A stretch of DNA of 64,000 nucleotides from Bacteroidetes bacterium UBA1941 (GTDB taxonomy: Bacteria; Bacteroidota; Bacteroidia; Chitinophagales; LD1): positions 682,001 through 746,000 of the forward strand of contig DDEZ01000011.1 in assembly GCA_002336805.1 (NCBI GenBank). The letters are read 5' to 3'. Shown here piece by piece: positions 1 through 8,705 of this stretch. Each line of letters begins with the position of its first letter. Within the stretch, counting starts at the first letter, position 1. The notes under the pieces are model-generated. The model was not told where the DNA came from and ran no database searches. It saw only the letters and a list, made by a program, of their open reading frames with translations. The position numbers and the translations under genes were made by a program.

Positions 1-1166
1 ATGTAGATGAGGTCGGCTCCGTTTTCTATCAGCGCTCTGAATCGCATCTCCCGCTCCATGAGAGCTCTCTCTGCGCGAAGGCTTTTTAGTTCGCTTTCTA
101 CCTGTTGTAGTTTTACCTTTTGCAGCTCACGCTCTTTCTTTTCGTTCTCGTATTTGGCCTGTACATCCAGTACTGTACGGCTCATTTCTGAGTCATACAT
201 CTTTTTATAATATGAGATATACCGCTCATAGGCTTCGAGTGCTTCGGCGGGTTTGTTTTCCTCCTTGTGCAGGCGGGCACTCAGCTCCGCCAGATTTCCT
301 TTCAGCACATCATTCTTCAGCTCCATGGATCCTTCCAGGGCTGCTTCGTACAGCTCCCTCGCACGTTTCAGATTTTTGCTCTCCAGCGCTATCAGTGCGA
401 GCTGTACTGATGTATTGAGCTCTTCCAGCTGTACATTGTTCTTGCGATAGAGATCTAGCGAGAGGTTATACTTTTCCTCTGCCTGCGGCCACTGCTTCTC
501 ACGCATCATGATATCGCCCTGATTGCTATAGGCCTTAGCTGCCACCAGCGGAGCGTTAAACTCGACTGCATATCGGATCGCCTCTGTATATGCCTCCAGC
601 GCTTTAGGTACATTTTCTTCCCTTCTGTACTGCATACCCATCGCAAAATGCCAATGCATGAGCAGATCGCGCTGCTCGTGTCTTTCTATCAGTTCCGCTG
701 CAGCTTTCAGTGCTTCCTTGCCCGCAGTAAAGTTTTCGATTAGAAAGTGTAGGGAGGAAAGCTGAATGAATCCACGGGCCAGGTCTTTATTATTGTCCAG
801 CGCTTCTTTGAGTTCTATAGACTTCTGGAGGTATTCGATAGCATAGCGATACTGATTGGTGGCGGTGTATACGGCGGCCAGATTGTCATACCGATTATAG
901 ATGTATCGAGACTCTCCGATCTGTCGCGATAGGATGAGTGATTTCAGGAAAAGCTGCTCGGCCTGAGCATAATCTCCTTGCTTGAAATAGATGTTGCCAC
1001 GGAGGTTGGAGCTCTTCATTTCCAGCAAAAGATCGGGCTGTTCTGCCAGCTCATTATCTAACAGTGTTAGAATATTGAGGGTTTCTACAAAGTTATTGTT
1101 GTGGTAGGATACTTCTGCTTGAGAAAAAAGGAAAGATGTTGAAATATTCGTATGCTTTTTTTTCAT
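1..1166 (-). CDS. TPR-PAS sensor histidine kinase, N-terminal part (runs off window)
   Basis: I translated this partial gene by hand from the ATG at 1166-1164; 388 codons stay open to the window edge. The product begins with tandem TPR-like helices (to about residue 330), then a charged coiled coil (about 330-380), and stops just inside a PAS domain at ENGADLIY. It is collinear, almost without gaps, with the complete kinase at 3795-6011, sharing for example DNLAA, SIELKEA/SIDLKEA, GMQYRRE/GMQYKRE, NQGDI and QAKYE. The missing part is therefore expected to be PAS plus HisKA and HATPase_c. No signal peptide or membrane segment is visible, so it should be cytoplasmic. It is transcribed divergently from the small secreted protein at 1232, with 65 bp between the start codons. 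Kinase activity is inferred from the paralog, not seen. Confidence 0.85.
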   Translation of the reverse strand, partial: MKKKHTNISTSFLFSQAEVSYHNNNFVETLNILTLLDNELAEQPDLLLEMKSSNLRGNIYFKQGDYAQAEQLFLKSLILSRQIGESRYIYNRYDNLAAVYTATNQYRYAIEYLQKSIELKEALDNNKDLARGFIQLSSLHFLIENFTAGKEALKAAAELIERHEQRDLLMHWHFAMGMQYRREENVPKALEAYTEAIRYAVEFNAPLVAAKAYSNQGDIMMREKQWPQAEEKYNLSLDLYRKNNVQLEELNTSVQLALIALESKNLKRARELYEAALEGSMELKNDVLKGNLAELSARLHKEENKPAEALEAYERYISYYKKMYDSEMSRTVLDVQAKYENEKKERELQKVKLQQVESELKSLRAERALMEREMRFRALIENGADLIY

Positions 1167-1231
1167 TCTACGAGCAGAGTGTATATGTTTGCGCGCTATT
1201 TTTTTAAATCACCCCAAACAATTCAAAGCTA
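1167..1231. promoter_or_regulatory. 65-bp divergent intergenic region, module 1
   Basis: This spacer separates the kinase start (1166) from the small secreted protein start (1232). On the plus strand TATGTTTG at 1184-1191 matches the Bacteroidota -7 element TAnnTTTG, about 40 bp before the ATG; no good -33 TTTG is visible. A CCAAA-N(4)-TCAAA-like block just before the plus-strand ATG recurs in the equally long spacer of module 2 (6012-6076). Shared control of both genes is inferred. Confidence 0.45.
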
Positions 1232-1603
1232 ATGAAAAAAACTTTGCTCTTCGTCTTTTGTGCTTGTCTTCTTTTGTGTGCTTCAAGTGCTCATGCTCAG
1301 ACCGCTCAGTCTGCAAGTAGTACCATTACACTAAACTCTAGTGGCATGGTAGTACAGCCTATGGGCGTCGGTACTGAATACCTCGGTATAGTGGTAACTG
1401 ACCTCAAGGGAAATCCTAAACCGGGCGTCTATGTGACAGCACCTTGTGCTGGCAGTCCTAAATACACAGACGTTCACGGAACAGCGTCATGGGGACCTTT
1501 CAGTGTATGTCCTTGCAGCCAGTCTTCGGCTACTGCAACTACTACAAACTGTGAGCTGTCTTTCAAAGTGTCTTGTGGCACCACAACAGTAGTTTGTCCT
1601 TAA
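1232..1603 (+). CDS. small exported Cys-rich protein, module 1
   Basis: The product has 123 residues and opens with a clear signal peptide (MKKTLLFVFCACLLLCASSAHAQ). The mature part reads like one small beta-sandwich of the CnaB or carboxypeptidase-regulatory kind: a DLKGNPKPGVYVT strand-turn, then KYTDVHGTASW. Its cysteines (PCAG, CPC, NCEL, VSCG, VVCP) line up with those of the 6077-6475 product, and the shared pattern is D-x2-GNP/GKP-x2-G-x2-VTA-x-C, KY-x-D, CPC, KVSCG. I do not recognise a named family. It is transcribed divergently from a TPR-PAS kinase, as its paralog is, so a functional link with the kinase is likely but inferred. The spacing of the cysteines suggests disulfides in the periplasm or outside the cell. 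Confidence 0.85.
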   Translation: MKKTLLFVFCACLLLCASSAHAQTAQSASSTITLNSSGMVVQPMGVGTEYLGIVVTDLKGNPKPGVYVTAPCAGSPKYTDVHGTASWGPFSVCPCSQSSATATTTNCELSFKVSCGTTTVVCP

Positions 1604-1655
1604 TCAGACGAATGCAAAAATCACCATAGCATTATTGCAATTGGTATGAAGAAGG

Positions 1656-1696
1656 TCAGGCAGATCACCCCAGGGAGATCTGCCTGATTTGTTTTT
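1656..1696 (+). terminator. rho-independent terminator after the small Cys-rich gene
   Basis: A perfect 11-bp inverted repeat (arms 1656-1666 and 1677-1687, core CAGGCAGATC) with a 10-nt loop is followed by TTTGTTTTTG. It lies 53 bp after the stop codon at 1603. Confidence 0.75.
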
Positions 1697-1731
1697 GTGA
1701 ATACATAACGCTGGATATAGCGGACTATTCA

Positions 1732-1760
1732 TTGCTAAATATCAGCACAAATTAGTTTTG
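1732..1760 (+). promoter_or_regulatory. candidate promoter of the T9SS cargo gene
   Basis: TTG at 1732-1734 and TAGTTTTG at 1753-1760 are 18 nt apart and fit the Bacteroidota -33/-7 pattern. The leader to the ATG at 1859 would be about 90 nt. Confidence 0.4.
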
Positions 1761-1858
1761 TATATATTTTATTGTTAATTAATGTGCCGGTGTCTGGTAT
1801 GTGATGTTTTGGCGCGGCTAAAAGTGCTACTTTAGTCAAGGCTACATCAGGATAACAT

Positions 1859-3787
1859 ATGCGAAACATTTTATTGTTTTTATTTATACTGCTATTGCCG
1901 GGCCTATCGCTCCGGGCACAGCAGCAGGTCTCAGTCATCAGCAGGTGCGGCGGTACTGATCTCGTCACTATACCATCTATAGTAGATGCAGATCAGGATG
2001 GTATGGATGACCGGCTGGAGCAGAAGTTGCTGCAGCAGTTTATGCCTAAGATCATACAGTTTAGTGATGAGTCATGCCCCGGTCCGGCACTGGACGGTAC
2101 TGGAGATAGCAATCTGATCGTCTGCCACATATACCCTATACCCCAGCAGTATACACGGAGCAGCAGCTATGACTCTATACAGATCCATCCCGTAGCACTG
2201 GTACCTGCCCATCAGCTGGTCCCGGGCCTGATCTGGTACTATCCCAAGGTGAAAGTAAACTGTGCTGTGCTATATGGGCAGGATTGTGGCGCGCTGGGTC
2301 ATACCGCCGATGTGGAAGGATTCAATTTTTCCCTGAAGTATACCGGGCCCGATACTACTGCCGGGTGGATGTATGATACTATCATGAGCCACTGGATGGG
2401 AGATACGATCCAGAGTGTCTCGCACGCAGGTACGCTCTGTCAGCACGTGGAGGTCAGACCTATGAAGAGCCTCTACATCTCCTGGGGGGCAGACTCTGTA
2501 TATGCCTCACCGGATAAGCATGGCAACTATCTGACCATAGGGGGCTGCGGTTCATCCGTCATCTGCAATCCCGGCTGCGGAGCCACCAGGCAGCTGAAAC
2601 ATGTGAAGCCTGTAAACCTCGGAGAGCCCGGAACTACTATGGTAGCAGATCTCGGTACTATCTATACGGCCTACGCAGGCAATGATCCCTGGACCGCTTC
2701 TAACTTCCTCAATGCACAAGGAGGAAATGCCGGTGCGATCAGGGATAAAATGCTGCTGTCACTCAGCTCTACATTCATCAGCGGTCATGTACTCACTGCC
2801 GCAGAGATCTGTCCGCTATATACCAGGTGCTATGGTCAGCCGGGTTATAATTTTAGTGACTATTCATGCGCCGGTGTGCCATATCAGTTTCGCTCCCGCG
2901 TCCTGACGCAGTCGGGTATCTACAGAGATACGATATCAGATGCGCACGGCTGTGATAGTATTGTCACGCTTTCGCTGGCCGTATTGCCTCGTGATACAGT
3001 CTCATACAGCACTGCCGTGTGTGCAGGTAGCAGTTACATATTTCACGGACAGGCTCTGACTGCATCTGGTGTCTATAGGGATACGCTGAGTGACACGCAC
3101 GGGTGTGACAGCATAGTTCGGCTGACTCTGTCTGTTTATCCTGCATCAGGTACGTCTTATCAGGCAGTGAGCTGCGATAGCAGCTATTCCTTTCACGGGC
3201 AGCAGCTGATCTCGTCAGGTGTATATAGCGATACGCTATCAGATGCACACGGATGTGATAGTATAGTAGTACTCACGCTGGTCATAGATACGCCCACTCT
3301 GATAGTATGGGGCAGTAGTGCGGATACAGTCATGGCACATACACACCCTATACTGCTCGCCGTGTCTCCAGCCGGCGGGACTTTCACTGGTGCAGGCGTG
3401 CATGGCAATCTGTTTTATGTGGATTCTGTACAGCCCGGTACGCATGTGGTGACCTATCTGTATACGGATCAGTATGGCTGCAGTGCGGTGAGTACTCATA
3501 CCATCACAGTACTGGGACCTGCAGGCATCTCAGATGTGCCTCAGATAGATGTCAGTGTGTATCCTAACCCGGTGTCTGATATACTTACTGCTGAGTCGCC
3601 ATTTTTTGCTACAGGGAGTGTGGCAGTGAGTTTTTATGATATGGCTGGTCATCAGATCCCGGTGTCCTACTCCCGGCTGGGACAGCAGATACAAGCCGAC
3701 TGCGCGGCTCTCAGCGGCGGGCTATATTTTGTCAAATTTGAGGTGGGAGCTTCGCGTAGCTACAGGTACTTTGTGAAAAGCGAATAA
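1859..3787 (+). CDS. T9SS cargo: Vps62-like domain, three GCDSIV repeats, sorting domain
   Basis: This 642-residue secreted protein starts with a signal peptide (to about residue 21). Residues about 25-330 carry DADQDGMDDRLEQ followed by W/Y-rich segments that resemble Vps62/DUF946-type domains, which is a weak match by eye. Three repeats follow, each ending in HGCDSIV-x-L at residues about 364, 415 and 465, spaced 50-51 residues and holding paired cysteines. The end is a type A T9SS sorting domain beginning near SVYPNPVSD (about 568) and closing with a GLYFVKFE strand. It should cross the outer membrane through the type IX system and be anchored or released. It lies between the two kinase/Cys-rich modules and ends 7 bp from the convergent kinase gene. 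Confidence 0.88.
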   Translation: MRNILLFLFILLLPGLSLRAQQQVSVISRCGGTDLVTIPSIVDADQDGMDDRLEQKLLQQFMPKIIQFSDESCPGPALDGTGDSNLIVCHIYPIPQQYTRSSSYDSIQIHPVALVPAHQLVPGLIWYYPKVKVNCAVLYGQDCGALGHTADVEGFNFSLKYTGPDTTAGWMYDTIMSHWMGDTIQSVSHAGTLCQHVEVRPMKSLYISWGADSVYASPDKHGNYLTIGGCGSSVICNPGCGATRQLKHVKPVNLGEPGTTMVADLGTIYTAYAGNDPWTASNFLNAQGGNAGAIRDKMLLSLSSTFISGHVLTAAEICPLYTRCYGQPGYNFSDYSCAGVPYQFRSRVLTQSGIYRDTISDAHGCDSIVTLSLAVLPRDTVSYSTAVCAGSSYIFHGQALTASGVYRDTLSDTHGCDSIVRLTLSVYPASGTSYQAVSCDSSYSFHGQQLISSGVYSDTLSDAHGCDSIVVLTLVIDTPTLIVWGSSADTVMAHTHPILLAVSPAGGTFTGAGVHGNLFYVDSVQPGTHVVTYLYTDQYGCSAVSTHTITVLGPAGISDVPQIDVSVYPNPVSDILTAESPFFATGSVAVSFYDMAGHQIPVSYSRLGQQIQADCAALSGGLYFVKFEVGASRSYRYFVKSE

Positions 3788-3794
3788 AGGCCTA

Positions 3795-6011
3795 TCACGC
3801 GTCTGGCCCCAGTGTAAAGAAGAAGGTGGCGCCCATGTCTGGCTCTGCCTCCGCCCATATACGTCCCTCGTGCATCTTGATGATACGATGGGCCAGGGCC
3901 AAGCCTACTCCTATACCATCAAAGTCTGATCGGTCATGCAGCCTTTTGAATACTCCAAAAAGATTGTGCGCAAACCGCATGTCAAATCCCGCTCCATTAT
4001 CCTTGATGAAATATACGGTTTCACCATCTTGATCCATATAGCCGATCTCTATGGTCGGCGTTGATTTTTTGGATGAGTATTTTACAGCATTAGAGAGCAG
4101 GTTGACCCACACCTGTTTGATCAGTGCATGGTCAGCATATGCAGGTGGCAGGTCGTCTATTATGATCTGCTCGGGCAGGTGTCCCATAGCCCTGCCCAGA
4201 TCATCGAGTACTATACCTATCATGGACTTCATATCTACCGGGCTTTTGAATAGCGCTTTGCGACCCATACGGGAGAAATTAAGCAGGTCATCTATGAGCT
4301 GCCCCATACGCTTGGTATTGTCCAGTATGATATCTATAAACTCGCGCGACTCTTCATTCAATGACTCTGCATGGTCGGATTGTATCAGTTTGGCGTAGCC
4401 GGCTATGATACGCAGCGGAGAGCGCAGGTCATGAGACACCGAGTAGCTAAAAGCTTCCAGGTCCTTGACCACCTCCTCCAGCTCAGATGTGCGCTCAGAT
4501 ACCAGGGTGCCCAGGGATTTGTTGAGTTCCTGTATCGCACTCTCTGTTTCTTTGCGCTCAGATACATCACGAAAGTTGCATACCACACCCTGTACCACGG
4601 GGTCATCCAGCAGGTTGATACCTGTACCTTCTATCCACACATACTCACCGCTCTTTTTGGGAAATCGGAAATGACCATGGATCGGTACACCTGGATTTGC
4701 CAAAACTGCGAGTCCCATCTCAGTGGCTATATCCTGATCCTCAGGGTGCACCATTGGAAATGCATCTACACCTGCGATCTCATCTTCACTGTAGCCTAGT
4801 ATCTTGTATACATAGGGGCTCATATATACAGGCTGCCGGCCTGCCGTCATGATCACAATTCCATCTGTACTATTCTCTATCATCGTGCGAAACCGCCGCT
4901 CTGTATCCTGCAGGTCATGCTCAGCCTTTAGTGCTTTAAGATCGCTCTCCACCTGTAGCAGCCTTGATTCTTTCAACTGTCTCTCGCCACGCTCCGCTTC
5001 ATACTTGGCCTGTATATTGACTATGTTTCGGCTTAGTTCGTTATCATACTGCTTTTTGTAGTGGTTCAGATGTCGTTTATACGCATCTATGGCAGATTTA
5101 TAGTCTCCCTCTGCTTCATACATCTCTGCGCCGACACTTTCCAGCTCTTTTAGCAGTACATCATCGCCGGATTGGTATATATCCTCACGTACACGCAGGT
5201 AGATTTCCTTGCATTTAGATATATCACCCAGCTTTAGTGCTGTGAGGGCTAGTTGTATACCTATGTTCTGCTTATCTATACTGAGATGATTAGTGGTAGA
5301 TATCTCGAGCGCTTTTTCAAACCGGTCCTGCGCCCTGCCCCAGTCCTCCAGGCTCACATAGATATCGCCTTGGTTGGTATACGATCTGCATTCTACGAGC
5401 GAGAAACCCAATGCACGTGACTTTTCGATGGCTTTATCATATTGCTGTAATGATTCATGGATCTTTTTCTCGCGCTTATACTGCATGCCCAGCAGAAAGT
5501 CATAGTGCATAATAAGCTGCTCATCCGGAGGATACCGTTCCATGATCTGCCCGGCCTTCTTTACAGTCTCTTTACCCGATTCTACATTGTCGATATAAAA
5601 AAATAATGCCGCCAGCTGCAGTAGCCCGGGTATCAGGTCTTTCTCATGCTGTGTTGCTTCTTTGAGGTCTATAGAGTGCTGCATATAGTCATGCGCCAGG
5701 TGGTACTCTTTGGTAAAAGAGTAAAGCGCAGCAAGGTTGTCATACCTCTTGAATATGAAAACAGGATCACCGTATTCCTGAGCTAGCTGCAGGGACTGCA
5801 GGCTGTATTTTTCGGCTTTCTTTATTTCGCCCAGGTTGAAATAGCAAAGACCTGCCAGATTGGTCAGCTTCAGACGCATGAGCAGAGAGAGGGTATTTCC
5901 CTCTGATTCCATACCGGCCAGTACGCTCAGCGTTTCACGAAAGGCCCCCTTCGCATAAAAGGAATATGCTTTATCCAGCTCTATTTGATAAGATTCCTCA
6001 GAAGGGTGCAT
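3795..6011 (-). CDS. TPR-PAS sensor histidine kinase, module 2
   Basis: The frame is open from 6059, but I choose the ATG at 6011-6009 (MHPSEESYQIELDKAY). It aligns with the paralog at 1-1166 and leaves the same 65-bp gap to the divergent gene. The 738-residue product has TPR-like helices to about 330, a coiled coil about 330-370, a PAS domain from about 370 (RFRTMIENSTDG), a linker coil, then HisKA with phospho-acceptor His527 in SYSVSHDLRSPLRI. HATPase_c shows the N box WVNLLSNAVKYSS and the G boxes DNGAGFDM and GIGVGLALAHRI. There is no membrane segment and no receiver domain, so it is a soluble hybrid-free kinase of the kind often called phytochrome-like. A partner could be the orphan receiver at 6585-7031 (inferred). 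It is known to me only by domain, not by gene name. Confidence 0.93.
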   Translation of the reverse strand: MHPSEESYQIELDKAYSFYAKGAFRETLSVLAGMESEGNTLSLLMRLKLTNLAGLCYFNLGEIKKAEKYSLQSLQLAQEYGDPVFIFKRYDNLAALYSFTKEYHLAHDYMQHSIDLKEATQHEKDLIPGLLQLAALFFYIDNVESGKETVKKAGQIMERYPPDEQLIMHYDFLLGMQYKREKKIHESLQQYDKAIEKSRALGFSLVECRSYTNQGDIYVSLEDWGRAQDRFEKALEISTTNHLSIDKQNIGIQLALTALKLGDISKCKEIYLRVREDIYQSGDDVLLKELESVGAEMYEAEGDYKSAIDAYKRHLNHYKKQYDNELSRNIVNIQAKYEAERGERQLKESRLLQVESDLKALKAEHDLQDTERRFRTMIENSTDGIVIMTAGRQPVYMSPYVYKILGYSEDEIAGVDAFPMVHPEDQDIATEMGLAVLANPGVPIHGHFRFPKKSGEYVWIEGTGINLLDDPVVQGVVCNFRDVSERKETESAIQELNKSLGTLVSERTSELEEVVKDLEAFSYSVSHDLRSPLRIIAGYAKLIQSDHAESLNEESREFIDIILDNTKRMGQLIDDLLNFSRMGRKALFKSPVDMKSMIGIVLDDLGRAMGHLPEQIIIDDLPPAYADHALIKQVWVNLLSNAVKYSSKKSTPTIEIGYMDQDGETVYFIKDNGAGFDMRFAHNLFGVFKRLHDRSDFDGIGVGLALAHRIIKMHEGRIWAEAEPDMGATFFFTLGPDA

Positions 6012-6076
6012 TGGAGAGAAATGTAACAAATGGGGTTTAAAAACGTAGGTGTAAGTCAACCAAATATTTCAAATGT
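6012..6076. promoter_or_regulatory. 65-bp divergent intergenic region, module 2
   Basis: With the kinase start at 6011, this gap equals the 1167-1231 gap exactly. Near the plus-strand ATG both have CCAAA-x-A-x-TTCAAA (CCAAATATTTCAAA here). On the minus strand TACGTTTT is a weak -7 match. The shared length and block suggest that duplication kept the regulatory spacer. Confidence 0.4.
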
Positions 6077-6475
6077 ATGAAAAAAATTATCCAAATCTTC
6101 GCTACCATTATACTGCTCTGCATAGTCCTGGCAGCTGATGCCGGTACAGATAGACATCATAAACCCACAGATCCATCGCCTGAGTATGCCAGTACGCTAC
6201 GTACATCATTCAAACCAGGCAAACGTATTGGTGGGGAGATGATACTTACTGTGCTTACCCTGGATGTCAATGGGAAACCACTGCAAGGGGCTCTGGTCAC
6301 AGCTGCCTGTACGGGGCAGGCGGCCAAGTATTCCGACGCAAAAGGCATTGTGACATTCAATCTGGGCACCTCCTGCCCATGCAATGAGGATGGCCTCACT
6401 GTGACCACATCCAAAGGATGCTACCAGCAGATCAAGGTGAGCTGTGGGCAATATACCGTGCAGTGCAATCAGTGA
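6077..6475 (+). CDS. small exported Cys-rich protein, module 2
   Basis: The 132-residue product has a signal peptide (MKKIIQIFATIILLCIVLAADAG) and a basic/His-containing linker. A small beta-sandwich-like domain follows: LDVNGKPLQGALVTAAC, KYSDAKGIVTFN, CPC, GCYQQ, KVSCG and a final C near the end. The cysteines and glycines match the 1232-1603 protein over about 75 residues, while the N-terminal linkers differ. The D-x-NGKP-x2-GA-x-VT-x(n)-D-x2-G pattern is that of CnaB/carboxypeptidase-regulatory folds (family-level knowledge). Divergent pairing with the TPR-PAS kinase repeats the arrangement of module 1. Function is unknown; a secreted effector or a ligand-type partner of the kinase pathway is a guess. 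Confidence 0.85.
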   Translation: MKKIIQIFATIILLCIVLAADAGTDRHHKPTDPSPEYASTLRTSFKPGKRIGGEMILTVLTLDVNGKPLQGALVTAACTGQAAKYSDAKGIVTFNLGTSCPCNEDGLTVTTSKGCYQQIKVSCGQYTVQCNQ

Positions 6476-6494
6476 TCATATCTTTCATCAAAAA

Positions 6495-6531
6495 GAAAAT
6501 GCCCTCCGGAACCGGAGGGCATTTTCTTTTT
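6495..6531. terminator. bidirectional terminator between convergent genes
   Basis: A 15-bp perfect stem (6495-6509 with 6512-6526, core GCCCTCCGG/CCGGAGGGC) has a 2-nt AA loop and is flanked by T-runs on both strands. It sits between the small Cys-rich gene and the receiver gene. Confidence 0.9.
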
Positions 6532-6584
6532 GAACTTTATTAAAATCGAGTTACAAGTTTTGTATTGTATGTTACAAATTTCTG

Positions 6585-7031
6585 TCAGCTCAACGCAAAT
6601 ACGTAGCTACTCCTGTCGCCTCGTTTGAGGCCATCCGCCCGATAGGTTTTAAGTACTCCATTCAGTATGTTCTCCAGCTCGAGAAAATCCTGCGGCTTTT
6701 TCAGATACATATCCGCACCCAGCGCAAAAGTATCATCAATATCCCTCCTCTCATCAGAAGTAGAGTAGATGATCACGGGTAAATGCTGCAGGCGCGGATC
6801 CTTGCGTATATCAGCCAGGCTTTCCTTACCATTTTTCAGAGGCATATTAATATCGAGAAAAATGAGGTCGGGCAGGTCTTGTGTCTTAGTGAGCTTTTCC
6901 AGCAGATCCTCACCATTCATAGCGGTCTTTACGGTGATAGATTTATCTATACCTTTGACAGTGTGGATAAACAGGAAATGCTCATCCGGACTATCATCAG
7001 CCAGCATTACATAAATTGGTTTAGACGTCAT
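6585..7031 (-). CDS. single-domain response regulator (receiver)
   Basis: The frame is open to 7076, but the ATG at 7031-7029 (MTSKPIYVMLADDSPDE) starts a standard 148-residue receiver. Visible key residues are the acidic pair ADD near residue 12, phospho-acceptor Asp60 in LIFLDINMP, the conserved Ser/Thr in IIYSTSDE, and the Lys in YLKKP. No output domain follows. The sequence resembles RcpA-type regulators that serve PAS or phytochrome-like kinases. It lies on the same strand as the module 2 kinase, separated from it by the small Cys-rich gene, so it may receive phosphate from that kinase (inferred). Confidence 0.93.
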   Translation of the reverse strand: MTSKPIYVMLADDSPDEHFLFIHTVKGIDKSITVKTAMNGEDLLEKLTKTQDLPDLIFLDINMPLKNGKESLADIRKDPRLQHLPVIIYSTSDERRDIDDTFALGADMYLKKPQDFLELENILNGVLKTYRADGLKRGDRSSYVFALS

Positions 7032-7239
7032 GAGGCGCAAAAGGGTTTTTATTCTGAGTCTCAAAAAGGTGTGCAAAGATAAAAGCAGTATCCTAATTAT
7101 TCAATAGGTCTGGTCTTAAAAGTTTTGGTGTCAGTGCAAGTGATGGTCGGCTATTAGTTTTTGCAAATATAAATGTGGTTTAAAATTATGATATTGTCTA
7201 TCAATCTATTGTATTAAAAATGAAAAGTGTTCTTCTTAT

Positions 7240-8703
7240 ATGAGTGTTTATCACGAGACTATAATAGTTGGGGCAGGTTTTGCCGGTATATGTATGGCCA
7301 TCAAGCTACGCGAGGCCGGATACAATGATCTGCTCATCCTGGAGCGAAACGACGCCATAGGCGGCACCTGGTATGATAATGCGTATCCCGGCGCTGCCTG
7401 CGATGTAGAGTCGCATTTATATTCTTTTTCATTTGCGCCAAACCCGTCATGGAGCAGGCAGTTCGGTCCGCAGCAGGAGATACTGCAATACATGGAATAC
7501 TGTGTGGATACCTATGCGCTCAGGAGCAGCATCCAGCTGCAGTCAGAGGTAGTATCGGCTACTTTTGATAAAGAAGCCGGACTGTGGCATATCAATACGG
7601 GAGCTGGCCAGGTTTATACTGCACGCTTCTTCATATCGTGCTCTGGCGGACTTAGTGACCCTGCTTATCCTTCCATACCGGGTTTGGATACATTTTCGGG
7701 CAAGATGTTTCACTCCTCGAGATGGGACCATACGTATGACTATGCAGGCAAGCGACTGGCCGTGATAGGCACAGGCGCGAGTGCCATTCAGATCATACCT
7801 GCTGTAGCAGACCAGGTGGGCAGGCTTGACGTTTTTCAGCGCACGCCTGCATGGGTCATACCTAAGCCGGACAAACCCATATCTGCATTCAGGAGGCGTA
7901 TGTATGAGCAGTTCGGATTTATGAGGGCACTCTACAGGTGGCGCCTGTACTGGCAGCATGAGCTGATGGCCATAGGATTTGTAGTTCACCCTTCTGTCAT
8001 GCGGCTTTTTGGTCGTGTAGCCACACGATATATACATCGTGCAGTCAAAGATCCTGTACTGCGCAAAAAACTGACACCGTCCTATGTGATAGGTTGCAAG
8101 AGGATCTTGCTGTCTAACGACTACTACCGTGCCCTACAGAAACCTAATGTATCTGTGATCACAGACGGCATAGCTGAGGTCAATGCCGGCGGGGTACGCA
8201 CTGCAGATGGTGCGCAGCATGATGTCGATGCTATAGTATTGGCTACAGGGTTTCAGGCCGCGGAGAATGTGACGCGTTTTGCTGTGAAAGGCCTCGACGG
8301 CCTGGATCTGAACGAAGTCTGGAGAGAGGGCGCTGAGGCCTACCTGGGTACTACAGTCAGCGGGTTCCCCGATATGTTTCTCATAGTCGGCCCCAATACG
8401 GGCCTGGGGCATAGCTCCATGATACTGATGATAGAGGCGCAGGTAGCCTATATCATGCAGGCTATCACACACGCCAAAAAACGCTCCGCCAGATATATGG
8501 ATATAAAGGTAGACGTACAGCGGCGCTTCAATCAAAAACTACAGCAGGAGCTGGCTCAGTCCGTCTGGCAGTCAGGTGGCTGCCACAGCTGGTATCAAAA
8601 TAAGAATGGTAAAAATGTGACACTATGGCCTGGCTTCACATTTACCTTTATGAAAAAAACAAAGCACTTTGAGCCTGACAAATATGACTGGGTGCAAGGC
8701 TGA
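7240..8703 (+). CDS. FAD-dependent Baeyer-Villiger-type monooxygenase
   Basis: The 487-residue product begins with the FAD Rossmann motif GAGFAGICMA and the GGTWYDNAYPGAACD segment typical of flavin-binding class B monooxygenases. The Baeyer-Villiger fingerprint FxGxxxHxxxW(D/P) appears as FSGKMFHSSRWD, and the NADPH Rossmann motif as VIGTGASAIQIIPAV. ATGFQ marks the late dinucleotide-domain junction. The family inserts one oxygen atom into ketones or oxidises N/S centres using NADPH and O2; the substrate here is unknown. It is cytoplasmic, with no signal peptide. It converges on the DUF2804 gene with only 2 bp between stop codons. Confidence 0.93.
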   Translation: MSVYHETIIVGAGFAGICMAIKLREAGYNDLLILERNDAIGGTWYDNAYPGAACDVESHLYSFSFAPNPSWSRQFGPQQEILQYMEYCVDTYALRSSIQLQSEVVSATFDKEAGLWHINTGAGQVYTARFFISCSGGLSDPAYPSIPGLDTFSGKMFHSSRWDHTYDYAGKRLAVIGTGASAIQIIPAVADQVGRLDVFQRTPAWVIPKPDKPISAFRRRMYEQFGFMRALYRWRLYWQHELMAIGFVVHPSVMRLFGRVATRYIHRAVKDPVLRKKLTPSYVIGCKRILLSNDYYRALQKPNVSVITDGIAEVNAGGVRTADGAQHDVDAIVLATGFQAAENVTRFAVKGLDGLDLNEVWREGAEAYLGTTVSGFPDMFLIVGPNTGLGHSSMILMIEAQVAYIMQAITHAKKRSARYMDIKVDVQRRFNQKLQQELAQSVWQSGGCHSWYQNKNGKNVTLWPGFTFTFMKKTKHFEPDKYDWVQG

Positions 8704-8705
8704 TA

